From the NCBI GenBank assembly GCA_900542905.1, contig UQPF01000012.1, positions 1-63,928 of the forward strand: a stretch of DNA of 63,928 nt. The letters are read 5' to 3'. The first letter of the stretch is position 1. Each line of letters begins with the position of its first letter. The position numbers were made by a program, and so were the translations under genes. The notes under the pieces were generated by a model. That model searched no databases. It saw only the letters and a program-made list of their open reading frames with translations, and was not told the DNA's origin. This DNA comes from an uncultured Collinsella sp. (GTDB taxonomy: Bacteria; Actinomycetota; Coriobacteriia; Coriobacteriales; Coriobacteriaceae). Below are positions 1 to 8,315 of the stretch, piece by piece.

Positions 1-1
1 G

Positions 2-97
2 CAGGGCTACGGCTTCCGCAACATCGACAACCTGATCGCCCTCGTGATGCTCAGGTGCTCGGACCTGAAGCCGGCCCTGCCGGGGCGCGAGGCGTAG
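2..97 (+). pseudogene. C-terminal end of an ISL3-like transposase (cut by window edge)
   Basis: The frame starting at base 2 reads 31 residues to a TAG stop, beginning QGYGFRNIDNLIALVMLRCS. The GYGFRNxDNLIALVMLRC stretch resembles the conserved tail of ISL3-family transposases. Only this end is visible, so whether the whole gene is intact cannot be judged. Downstream lies a 33-bp palindromic repeat rather than an obvious terminal inverted repeat. The family assignment rests on one short motif and is moderate. Confidence 0.6.
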
Positions 98-177
98 GGA
101 CTACCCACACGAACTCACGAAGGCTCCAAAAAGGGACAGGTTTATTTTGGCAGGTTTTATCTGGGCAAACGTCACTT

Positions 178-210
178 CCACCACAAAGGGGCCAGGTACC
201 TTTGTGGTGG
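178..210. repeat. 33-bp palindromic dispersed repeat, copy 1
   Basis: Imperfect palindrome running CCACCACAAAGG ... CCTTTGTGGTGG, followed by a T-rich stretch. The same 33-bp unit occurs at 1767-1799, 2729-2761 and 12112-12144. It sits in the 286-base gap between the transposase tail and the MFS gene, where I see no other gene. Confidence 0.85.
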
Positions 211-383
211 TTTTGCTTTGTTAGATGTGTGGGACATGCCTTACAATCTACCAAGTAGTTCATGACGGGCGAAAAACGGAGAGAAGGGGCTTGATGCGTC
301 CTTAATGTTTCATGCGGATAGATTGATTTGACAGACGGTGGCGAATGCCCGCCGTCCGCATTCGTATGAAACAAGGAGTCTCC

Positions 384-1670
384 ATGCTCGCCTCTCTTTT
401 CTCAAAGCCTCAATCATCGCTGTCCGTGCAGGCCAAGCGCCTGGTTGCGATGCGCTTTCTCATCTACACCGGTTTTCAGACTAGCTACTTCATCGGCGTC
501 ATCGGAACGCTCACCTATGCAGACGATGCCTCGGTCGTCGCGACATCGCTGGCCGTCCTGTTTATGAACGTATTCGTGATCTTGGGATCCTTTGCGGGCG
601 GCGCGGCACTCGACGCCTGGGGCCCGCGCCGTCATTTCTTGCTGAGCATCGTCGGCACGCTGGCAACTGGCGCGGCGATCATCGCCTTTGGCAGCACGAC
701 CGGAACGGTCCTTGCCGGCGCGGTACTCCTGGGCTTTGTGATGGGGTTCGCCCAGCCTATCGCCACATCCTATCCGGCCTACCTCACCGACGATCCTGTC
801 GAGCTCAAAGACATCAACTCTGCCATTGCCATGTTCTCAAACGTGAGTATCATCGTCGGCCCCACGCTGGGCGGCTTTGTCGCGGCTGCTGCGTCGTCGC
901 GCGCGGTGTTCGTGCTCATGATGATTTTTACCGTACTGGCGTTTATTGCCGGCTGGGGCTTTAGACCGCAAGCAGTTCGCGTCGCCGCGCGTGAAAGTAC
1001 TCCCGCGGACAGCAGTACAACGGCAATCACTGCCAGCCAAAGCCCCGACCCCAACGCGTCTTCCCGCGTCACCTTCGCGACCAGCATCAAGACGGTCTTC
1101 ACCAACAGCGTTCTCGCCCTGCTGTTTTGCATCATTTTCCTTTCGAACTTTGGCTACGGTGCCTTCGATCCGCTGGAGTCGTTCTTCTACCGCGATGTCC
1201 TGCACGTCGGTGTCGAATGGATGGGCTGGCTCTCGTCGGCCAGCGGTGTGGGCGCGGTGCTGGGCGCCGTGGCCGCGCTCCGCTTGCCTCCGCACCTGGT
1301 CAACCTTAAGACGCTGCTTGTGGCGCTCATGTCCGTGGGTCTGGGAAGCCTGCTCTACGTGGGAACGCCGTACGTGGGCGTAGCCCTTGTCGGCCAGATT
1401 GCCCTGGGCGTTGCCTGGGGTGTCGTCAATCCGCTCCACAACACTATCGTGCAAACGACGGCTCCTCTCGAGCAGCTTGGTCGCGTGAACTCGGTCATGG
1501 GCTTTGGCAACATGTTCGCCGGCGTGGCGCCGCTGGCGATTGCCCCGTGGCTGGCGGCGACATTTGGCGTGCAGCAGACGCTCGTAGGGGCGGGCATGGT
1601 TGTGACGGCGGTTCCCGCGGCGTTGCTGCTGTTTGGACGCCGGCATTTTGATCGTGCCGCAAGGCAGTAA
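384..1670 (+). CDS. Major facilitator superfamily transporter
   Basis: Predicted 428-residue inner-membrane permease with about 12 hydrophobic helices. After the second helix is GGAALDAWGPRRHF, matching the MFS loop 2-3 signature (GxxxDxxGxR). A hydrophilic, Ser/Thr/Ala-rich segment at about residues 195-230 is the usual central cytoplasmic loop. The ATG at 384 is chosen because AAGGAG lies just upstream at 373-378; an in-frame ATG at 345 has no comparable site. The gene stands alone, followed at once by a 19-bp-arm hairpin that may end transcription. The substrate cannot be told; the family resembles drug or metabolite exporters. Confidence 0.85.
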   Translation: MLASLFSKPQSSLSVQAKRLVAMRFLIYTGFQTSYFIGVIGTLTYADDASVVATSLAVLFMNVFVILGSFAGGAALDAWGPRRHFLLSIVGTLATGAAIIAFGSTTGTVLAGAVLLGFVMGFAQPIATSYPAYLTDDPVELKDINSAIAMFSNVSIIVGPTLGGFVAAAASSRAVFVLMMIFTVLAFIAGWGFRPQAVRVAARESTPADSSTTAITASQSPDPNASSRVTFATSIKTVFTNSVLALLFCIIFLSNFGYGAFDPLESFFYRDVLHVGVEWMGWLSSASGVGAVLGAVAALRLPPHLVNLKTLLVALMSVGLGSLLYVGTPYVGVALVGQIALGVAWGVVNPLHNTIVQTTAPLEQLGRVNSVMGFGNMFAGVAPLAIAPWLAATFGVQQTLVGAGMVVTAVPAALLLFGRRHFDRAARQ

Positions 1671-1735
1671 AAACCATCACAACATTCGATGAAAACCGCG
1701 TTTTTGCCGAAAAACGTCGAATGTTGTGATGGTTT
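1671..1735. repeat. Hairpin repeat with perfect 19-bp arms, copy 1
   Basis: Arms at 1671-1689 (AAACCATCACAACATTCGA) and 1717-1735 are exact reverse complements, separated by 27 bases. It starts directly after the MFS stop codon. A second copy at 12156-12220 differs in the arms at a position where both strands changed together, so pairing is kept. Confidence 0.85.
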
Positions 1736-1766
1736 GCGCTCCGGTCAGGCCACCCTTCGGGTCCGG

Positions 1767-1799
1767 CCACCACAAAGGGGCCAGGCACCTTTGTGGTGG
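1767..1799. repeat. 33-bp palindromic dispersed repeat, copy 2
   Basis: CCACCACAAAGG ... CCTTTGTGGTGG palindrome, differing from copy 1 by one base, followed by TTTTTG. It lies between the 19-bp-arm hairpin and the HAD gene, upstream of that gene's ribosome site. Confidence 0.85.
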
Positions 1800-1893
1800 T
1801 TTTTGCTTTGACGGGCCGCGCCTGCGCCTTGGTATACCATGTACGCCGTTCACGAATACACCCCACACCGCCGCACAACCCAGAAAGGCCCCC

Positions 1894-2715
1894 ATGGACA
1901 CCACCTTCAGCCACATCAAAGCCGTGTTCTGCGATATCGACGGCACGCTGCTCACGAGCCAGCACACGGTGTCCCCGCGCACCGTGGCGGCGATCCGCGC
2001 CCTGCGCGAGCGCGGCGTGCTCTTTGGCCTGTGCACCGGGCGCGACGCCCACGCGACCGAGGCCATGTACGAGCTCTGGGGCATCGAAGGCCTGGTAGAC
2101 GTGATGGTGGGCTGCGGTGGCGCCGAGGTCATCGACCGCGCGCACGACATCAACGAGCTGAGCTATCCGCTGCCGGGCGAGACCATCGCACGCATCTGCA
2201 AGCACATGGCGGACCTTCCGGCAACGCCCGTCTGCCCCCGAGACGGCGTGTTCTACGTGCCCGAGAGCAACGCGTGCGTCGAGCACCTGTCGCGCGTCGA
2301 CGGCGTGCCCTACCAGGTGGTCGATTTTGCCGAGTTCTTGCGCGAGCCGCAGCCCAAGGTGATGTTTACCATGGCGCCCGAGGTAATGCCGCGGGTGATT
2401 GAGCGGGCGTCGACGTTTGCCGATGACACTGTTAAGGCGGCGGCTCTGCAAACCACGCAGCGGCTCTACGAGTTCATGGATCCGCGCGTGTCCAAGACGC
2501 GCGGCCTTGTGCGCGTGGCGGAGCTTAACGACATGGAGCTCCAGAACATCTGCGTGTTTGGCGATGCCGATAACGACACCTGCATGGTGGCCGACGCCGG
2601 CGTGGGCGTGGCCATGGCAAACGGCAGCGACGCCACCCGTGCCGCCGCCGACTTTGTGACCGCGAGCAACGACGAGGACGGCATCGCGATCTTTATCGAG
2701 GAGCATCTGCTGTAG
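1894..2715 (+). CDS. Cof-type HAD-superfamily phosphatase
   Basis: A 273-residue cytoplasmic phosphatase of the HAD superfamily. Motif I is DIDGTLL at residues 14-20, with the nucleophile Asp and the general-acid Asp two residues later. The C-terminal GDADNDTCM is motif IV, which binds the magnesium ion. Length and the large cap between the motifs fit the Cof/YbiV branch, which removes phosphate from sugar phosphates or flavin-type nucleotides; the substrate is not predictable here. The ATG at 1894 follows AGAAAGG at a normal distance; an in-frame start at 1726 would read through the repeat. It is a single gene bounded by 33-bp palindromes on both sides. Confidence 0.88.
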   Translation: MDTTFSHIKAVFCDIDGTLLTSQHTVSPRTVAAIRALRERGVLFGLCTGRDAHATEAMYELWGIEGLVDVMVGCGGAEVIDRAHDINELSYPLPGETIARICKHMADLPATPVCPRDGVFYVPESNACVEHLSRVDGVPYQVVDFAEFLREPQPKVMFTMAPEVMPRVIERASTFADDTVKAAALQTTQRLYEFMDPRVSKTRGLVRVAELNDMELQNICVFGDADNDTCMVADAGVGVAMANGSDATRAAADFVTASNDEDGIAIFIEEHLL

Positions 2716-2728
2716 CGCCGGAGGAGAA

Positions 2729-2761
2729 CCACCGCAAAGGGAACAGGCACCTTTGCGGTGG
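2729..2761. repeat. 33-bp palindromic dispersed repeat, copy 3
   Basis: CCACCGCAAAGG ... CCTTTGCGGTGG. Compared with copies 1 and 2, an A/T pair is replaced by a G/C pair on both sides of the palindrome, so complementarity is kept. Confidence 0.85.
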
Positions 2762-3101
2762 CCTCAGGCGATTTGGGCGAATTGATACCTAAAATCTGCG
2801 CGCAAATTCAGATATGGTTGTCTGAACATTACGCTTCTAACTACCGATAAGATAAAGTTATTCCCATCAGTTTAGTAGTCTATTCCTCCCGATTAATGAC
2901 CTACCGTTCATGGTCGATTTTCGACCGTTCGCAGGATGCATGCTCTTGAGCAAAATGTTGTGCAAATAAATATAATGCTATTAAAAAACTGATAACTAAC
3001 TTAATTACCAGTAGAAACAGATATTTCAGAGCGAATAAACGAAGGCAAATCTGAGCAGATGTCAAGAGAATTGAGAACTGGCTACAAAAATGTCGGTTTT
3101 G

Positions 3102-3131
3102 TTGCTCGGATGTTTAAACAATAGTTACAAT
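3102..3131 (+). promoter_or_regulatory. Candidate promoter of the pilus operon
   Basis: TTGCTC at 3102-3107 and TACAAT at 3126-3131, separated by 18 bp, about 90 bases before the first pilin gene. The -10 matches consensus at five of six positions. A 7-bp hairpin at 3147-3165 would fall in the leader. Confidence 0.5.
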
Positions 3132-3220
3132 AGTATTACTACGCGAGCGCAATTACAGATTGCGCAGATACGTTTGATAGTGAAAGAGCAAGATCGCGGT
3201 CTCTTGGGGAGGAGACATCG

Positions 3221-6200
3221 ATGAAAGCGAATTCAGAAAAAACTAAGCAGAGTAAAAAAGCGACGCGCCGTGTACTGGCAGGCGTTTTGTGCGGAGCCTC
3301 CGTTTTGAGCCTGGTACTGTCGCTCGTCATGCCTCCGATCTCGCGGGCCATTGCCAACGATGCCCAGGTAGATTCTACCGAGGAAACTGTGATGGGGGGT
3401 TCCTCAAGTGAGTCTACTGATGTAGGTATCACCAGCGAGGATGCCGAAAACCAGAATAACAACGAGACCGATGACGGCGAGGCTGACTCTTCAAATAGTG
3501 TTGAGCAGGCTCAGAGTGCGAATGCGGCTTCAGCGAGAGCGACGGCCACCGTGGGGCCGGGTATTTACGTTCCCACGTCTATCGGTGTCGGCACGGACGT
3601 CACCACCGCGCAAAACGATCCCGGCGTTGCCACATTCGTTGGAAGGGACATGTACGTAGGAGGCAAGCCTACGGACCCCTCCTACCTCAGGTCCGACAAC
3701 GTTGCAGGTTCATATGCCGTCGAGGCCGAGGGCCTTACCGTCGTGCAGGGTAAGCTTGCGCTCAATCCCCTCAAGGAGAGCTGGCCTTACACGGATGGTA
3801 AGAACTATACGTCTGGCGCGGGATTTCGCTTCGGTACCGTTGGCTTTGGTGCGCAGTTTCGTCCTTCTGCGGGCAGCGTCGTTCTTGCGGTTGCGGGCCT
3901 GAGTAACGCGACCTCTATCAACGAAATCCAGGTTGGTACAAAGGAGCCCGCCTCGGCGACCGTTGGTGCCTGGAATAAGGGCGCCTGGGTTGGTAGGCAA
4001 AAGAGATCAAATAACGCTGAAGCCATTGGCTACGACTATACCGCGGCAATCGCGGGAAACCGTACAACCTGGATGAACAACGCCGATCGCCAGTCTGTCG
4101 TGAAGATGCAGGGCAACTGGTCTGACGATGGCCTGTTCTCGGGCAACGATGATGGCGCGAGCATCATGTCGAGCATCAACGGTAAGAATTACACCAATTT
4201 CCTGGAGTCCGAAGTAAAGGCGAAGATCTCCGAGCCTCTCGCAAAGCTTAAGCCCACCGGGAGTTGTACGGTCGATGTTGCCGAGGAGAATTCCAACTAC
4301 ACCATTGCAAAGTACAACAAAGACAGTAGGGCGACGTACGGCCTCAAGTTCGACAACTCCATTAAGAAGTTTAACCGCAAGACGAGTTACACCGATGTAA
4401 CCGGCAACAGCGTTTCCGGCGAGGTGACCCTTGTCAACAACGAGAAGCTCATCACGTTTACCGGCGATGCGGACGATAGCGGCAAGGGCTCTTCGCTTCA
4501 AGTCTTTAACCTGAAGGCGTCGGATCTTACCAACTCCTATGAAGGCAAGATCTACCGTGGCGTGGACTTCAGCTTCAATAAAATACCCGTGGGCGCCTCC
4601 GTGGTCGTCAACATCATCGATGAAGGGGGGACCCCGGTTGAGTTCAACACCGGCTGGCGCTTCTGGTGGAATGGTGAGGAAATCTCCCGTGGGTACGAGA
4701 GCGGTAGCAACGACAAAACTAAGTCTGAGTACTCCATTGCCGCCCAGAGCATCCTGTGGAATTTCGCAACGGCCAAGCAGGTCACCATCCGAGGTGGTAT
4801 GGCCCTTGAGGGCATTGGTGGTGACGAGAAGTGGACAGACGACGACCCGGCAGCCGCCATGTTGGGCAGTATCGTTGTTCCCAACGGCAGCTTCGAGGAT
4901 CACGTGACCACCAACGGGCGTGTTTATGTTGGCGATGACTTCCAGATGTACAACCCCACGGTCGCGTGGAATTTCGGGGATATCGAGGGTAACTCGGCTT
5001 CCGTCATCGATATGGATCAGGAGCGCCACAACTTCCCATGGTCCGGTACTTACACGCCCGACGGGTCCGCGGTTGCGTGGGGCAAGGTTGACGCTGCAGA
5101 CGACACCACACCGCTCGCAGGTTCTGAGTGGGCGATTTACGCGAGCAAAAAAGATGCGGAGAACGATCGGGACCGCATCGTCTCTATTGTGGATAACGGC
5201 ACGAATGACTCCGATTCTACCGTTGGCACCATTCAGTACGACTACCTGAACCAAAAGGCCACCATTGGCGACACGAACTACTTCACGTACTACATTCGCG
5301 AGGTCAAGGCGCCGGAGGGCTACCAGAAGTCAGACACCATCTACTACGCCACTATGAACGATACTGGCGAGAAGCCGAACTATGTCCAGGGTTATGTGGA
5401 TAAGAACGGGAACCAGGTTCCGTTCGAGAATAACCCCACAGGTACCATTCCCAACACCAAGATCATCACCGGTACGGTGTCTTGGACCAAGGTGGTGGAG
5501 GGCGACGCAGATCACACTCCTTTGGCTGGTTCCGAGTGGAAGCTAGCGAAACTGGGTGCCGATGGCTTGGCTGAGGAGAAGTCCTGGACCGTGAGCGATC
5601 AGTCGGCTTCGAGCGAAACCACTTGGGCCGATACCGACGACACGAATGGCAAGTTCACATTGGCCGGTCTGCTGCCGGGCACGTACACGCTCACGGAGAC
5701 CCAGGCTCCGTTTGGCTACGAACTGAACAAGAACACCTACAAGTTCACGGTGGACAGCACAAACGGCTCCATTGCGTGGAAAGAGAACGAGCAGCTGAGC
5801 ATCGTTAGTGGCACTACGTACATCTCCGACAAGTGCAGTGCTACGTCCGTGAAGATCCCGGTGACCAAATCCGTTCGCAATACGGACTGGCCGAAGGACG
5901 ATAAAGGCAAATATGTGCCGTTCGAGTTCAGCATTGAGGCTACCGGTGACTATGCAGCCACAGCCCCCATGCCCGAACCCATGCCCGAAGCGTCCAAGAT
6001 TTCTGTTGCCCCAGAGGCAGGGGAGACCGACGCCGCCAAGCTCAACAACATCACGGCGACCTTTGGCGCCATGACGTTCAACAAGTCGCACCTGTCCGAT
6101 ACCCCCGGTAAGGCGGGTGACTACGCCAGGACCTACACCTACACGGTGAAGGAGATCGCGCCTACCACCGGTGCCATCGATAAGCTCCGCTACTCCAAGG

Positions 6201-6544
6201 CCGAGTACCAGGTTGCCGTCACGGTGAAGGCCGTCATGAATGAGACCACTGGCAAGTACACCGGTCTTACCACCTCTACCACCGTTACGCAGATGAAGGA
6301 TGACATGGGCAACACCCTTGGCGAGAACGGGCAGGGCGTCGCGGTTCAAACCTCCGCCGGTGCGGACCCAACCATCATTCCCGTCTCCACCTTTACCAAC
6401 ACCTACTCCACCACTCTGCCCCTTTCTGGTATGTCGGGCGTCACTCTGACGTACCTTGCCGGCGCGGCGGTGCTTTGCGCTGCTGCGGCCTGGATGCACA
6501 TTCGTCGCAAGGCGAATGCGAAGGGAGGTAAGCGTCGTGAATAA
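3221..6544 (+). CDS. Sortase-anchored pilus adhesin with Cna-B/SpaA domains
   Basis: An 1107-residue cell-wall protein, probably the tip or large adhesive pilin. It has a long signal peptide (about residues 1-48, basic start then VLAGVLCGASVLSLVLSLVM), an N-terminal adhesive region, and two SpaA/Cna-B isopeptide domains at about 618-700 and 750-830, ending in the E-boxes YYIREVKAPEGY and YTLTETQAPFGYEL. Next comes a Spy0128/FctA-like isopeptide domain with TYTYTVKE, then the sorting motif LPLSG at 1066-1070, a hydrophobic helix and a basic tail. GGGGAGGAG precedes the ATG. It overlaps the next pilin gene by 8 bp, so they are co-translated. The second half contains repeated lysine/glutamate isopeptide contexts typical of protease-resistant pili. 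Tip placement is inferred from size and gene order. Confidence 0.85.
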   Translation: MKANSEKTKQSKKATRRVLAGVLCGASVLSLVLSLVMPPISRAIANDAQVDSTEETVMGGSSSESTDVGITSEDAENQNNNETDDGEADSSNSVEQAQSANAASARATATVGPGIYVPTSIGVGTDVTTAQNDPGVATFVGRDMYVGGKPTDPSYLRSDNVAGSYAVEAEGLTVVQGKLALNPLKESWPYTDGKNYTSGAGFRFGTVGFGAQFRPSAGSVVLAVAGLSNATSINEIQVGTKEPASATVGAWNKGAWVGRQKRSNNAEAIGYDYTAAIAGNRTTWMNNADRQSVVKMQGNWSDDGLFSGNDDGASIMSSINGKNYTNFLESEVKAKISEPLAKLKPTGSCTVDVAEENSNYTIAKYNKDSRATYGLKFDNSIKKFNRKTSYTDVTGNSVSGEVTLVNNEKLITFTGDADDSGKGSSLQVFNLKASDLTNSYEGKIYRGVDFSFNKIPVGASVVVNIIDEGGTPVEFNTGWRFWWNGEEISRGYESGSNDKTKSEYSIAAQSILWNFATAKQVTIRGGMALEGIGGDEKWTDDDPAAAMLGSIVVPNGSFEDHVTTNGRVYVGDDFQMYNPTVAWNFGDIEGNSASVIDMDQERHNFPWSGTYTPDGSAVAWGKVDAADDTTPLAGSEWAIYASKKDAENDRDRIVSIVDNGTNDSDSTVGTIQYDYLNQKATIGDTNYFTYYIREVKAPEGYQKSDTIYYATMNDTGEKPNYVQGYVDKNGNQVPFENNPTGTIPNTKIITGTVSWTKVVEGDADHTPLAGSEWKLAKLGADGLAEEKSWTVSDQSASSETTWADTDDTNGKFTLAGLLPGTYTLTETQAPFGYELNKNTYKFTVDSTNGSIAWKENEQLSIVSGTTYISDKCSATSVKIPVTKSVRNTDWPKDDKGKYVPFEFSIEATGDYAATAPMPEPMPEASKISVAPEAGETDAAKLNNITATFGAMTFNKSHLSDTPGKAGDYARTYTYTVKEIAPTTGAIDKLRYSKAEYQVAVTVKAVMNETTGKYTGLTTSTTVTQMKDDMGNTLGENGQGVAVQTSAGADPTIIPVSTFTNTYSTTLPLSGMSGVTLTYLAGAAVLCAAAAWMHIRRKANAKGGKRRE

Positions 6545-8207
6545 GAAAGTTTGCTCCTTCCCGATCTTGTTTGCGCTGCTTGCCCTCCTGATCGGCACCT
6601 GCGCGGTTGTGTTCCCCGCTTCCGCGCAGGCCGCGCCGACCTCGACCGGTTCCATCACGGTGAGCGGCACCGTGGCGAGCAGCTACGACGCCTACCAGAT
6701 CTTTAGCGCCAACGTCGTCGACGGCGACGGCGACGCCAAGATCGCCACCGAGCTCGCCTGGGCAAGCGACGCCGTGCGCGACGCCGCGCTGCCTGTGCTG
6801 CACAGCGCCGGCATGCCCAAATCCCAGACCACCGCGCGGGAAGCTGCCGAGTGGCTCAACGCCGATTCCCACCTTACGAGCGCGCTGAGCGCACAGCTCG
6901 CTCGTTCCCTCCAGAGCTCTGGCGCCGTGCCCGTGACCCTTAACGCGGGCGCGGCGGCCAAGCTGCCCTGTGGCTACTGGCTCATCGTCGCCGACGACGA
7001 CTCCATCGCCCAGGGCGAGGCCGGCACCGCGCCGATCATGGCGCTGGTGGGCGGCAGCGCCGTCACCGTCAAGCCCAAGGCGGCGACCCCCAAGGTCGCC
7101 AAGCACGTGCTGGAGGACAGCACCGCCGCCTGGCAGAAGGCCGCCGACGCCACGGTCGCCGACGACCTGTACTGGCGCCTCTCTGCCACGGTCCCGGCGG
7201 GCCTTGCCGCCTACGACACCTATACGGTGCGGTTCGTCGACACCATGAGCGCGGGGCTCGACCCCTCCAAGGTGGCCGCGAGCATGCGCGTGTACGCGGC
7301 GGCGGGCGCGGACGGCGGCTTTGGTGCGGTCCAGACCGACAAGGACGGCCGCGCCGGCACCGAGCCCGCGAAGGGCTGGACCGACATTACGGCCCAGTGC
7401 GCCACCAAGGTAGCGGCCGACGGTAAGACCTTCACCGTGCGCACCGGCGACCTGATCGCCGCGCTCGGCGGGGCCGACGCCTTCACCGCGGGCGCCCGCG
7501 TGGTCGCCGTGTACAACGCGCCGCTCAACAGCGCATGCAACCACGGCATCGCGAAGGGCAACCCCAACGAGGTCTACCTGCGCTACCCGCGCTCTCCCTT
7601 TGCCGACCAGTCCGGCGACGCCGGCTTCACCCGCACGCCGAGCGACGACGCGTGCGCCTACACCTGGGATCTCGCGCTCACCAAGCGCGGCAGCGACGGC
7701 GACAAGCCGCTCGCCGGGGCGGTCCTGAGCATCGCCGACGACCGCGGTCGCACGCTGGCGGCCGACGGCACGTGGGATGCAGAGGGCAAGGCCACCGTCA
7801 CCACGGGCGAGGACGGCCGCGTGGCCGTCTCGGGCGTGGACTCGGGCAAGCTGGAGGTCCGCGAGCTCAAGGCGCCCAAGGGCTACACCGCCTTTGAGGG
7901 CACGCGCTCCGTGACGTTCAAGGCCGAGGGCCTGGACGTCGACCAGGTGGCCGCCGCCAAGCCCAAGCTCACCATCACGGGCGAGTCGCCCCTGCGCGCC
8001 GACAGCGCGGACGGGTCGACGGGCAGCCTGGAGGCGTCGCTCATCAACACGCCCACCGGCACACCCCCTAGCATTACCACCGGAGGCTTTATGCCCTCGA
8101 CTGGCGATATGGCAATGTGCGCCGCGGCCGCCGCAGCGGTCGCCGGAGCCGCGCTCATCGTGGTCGCGCTCCTGGTCAAGCGGGGAGGTGGCAGCCATAA
8201 AGAGTAG
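6537..8207 (+). CDS. LPxTG-type pilin with isopeptide-forming domain (minor or basal pilin)
   Basis: A 556-residue secreted pilin subunit. The signal peptide ends near AQAAPTST. The body matches fimbrial isopeptide D2-type pilins: a KLPCGYWLIVADD stretch, then GGSAVTVKPK before the mature fold, and a C-terminal Cna-B-like domain with the E-box LEVRELKAPKGY. The sorting signal is MPSTG at residues 519-523, a variant with Met in place of Leu, followed by an alanine-rich helix and KRGGG. Start GTG at 6537 follows GGGAGG and overlaps the upstream stop by 8 bp. Its GC content and codon bias are visibly higher than both flanking pilin genes, which suggests separate ancestry. It may be the basal subunit that anchors the fibre to peptidoglycan. 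Confidence 0.82.
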   Translation: MNKKVCSFPILFALLALLIGTCAVVFPASAQAAPTSTGSITVSGTVASSYDAYQIFSANVVDGDGDAKIATELAWASDAVRDAALPVLHSAGMPKSQTTAREAAEWLNADSHLTSALSAQLARSLQSSGAVPVTLNAGAAAKLPCGYWLIVADDDSIAQGEAGTAPIMALVGGSAVTVKPKAATPKVAKHVLEDSTAAWQKAADATVADDLYWRLSATVPAGLAAYDTYTVRFVDTMSAGLDPSKVAASMRVYAAAGADGGFGAVQTDKDGRAGTEPAKGWTDITAQCATKVAADGKTFTVRTGDLIAALGGADAFTAGARVVAVYNAPLNSACNHGIAKGNPNEVYLRYPRSPFADQSGDAGFTRTPSDDACAYTWDLALTKRGSDGDKPLAGAVLSIADDRGRTLAADGTWDAEGKATVTTGEDGRVAVSGVDSGKLEVRELKAPKGYTAFEGTRSVTFKAEGLDVDQVAAAKPKLTITGESPLRADSADGSTGSLEASLINTPTGTPPSITTGGFMPSTGDMAMCAAAAAAVAGAALIVVALLVKRGGGSHKE

Positions 8208-8315
8208 CTGGCAGCCCCACAGAGAGCGGGGCGAGACATAGCGAAGCAGATGCTAAGACACAGACAGACGATGACCGATCGAATGAGAACCAACCGGAAA
8301 ACGGAGGAAAAGAAG

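Larger units (their letters stand above)
2716..3220. other. AT-rich intergenic region upstream of the pilus genes
   Basis: This 505-base gap begins with a copy of the 33-bp repeat and then becomes clearly AT-rich compared with its surroundings from about 2770. I find no credible gene in it. It holds a candidate promoter at 3102-3131 and a perfect 7-bp hairpin (GCGCAAT/ATTGCGC, 3147-3165) in the presumed leader. The change in composition suggests the pilus locus arrived with its own control region. Confidence 0.6.

Noticed and set aside
4007..5254. Long minus-strand ORF of 415 codons inside the pilin gene
   Set aside because: Shadow of a GC-biased plus-strand gene that has signal peptide, domains and sorting motif.
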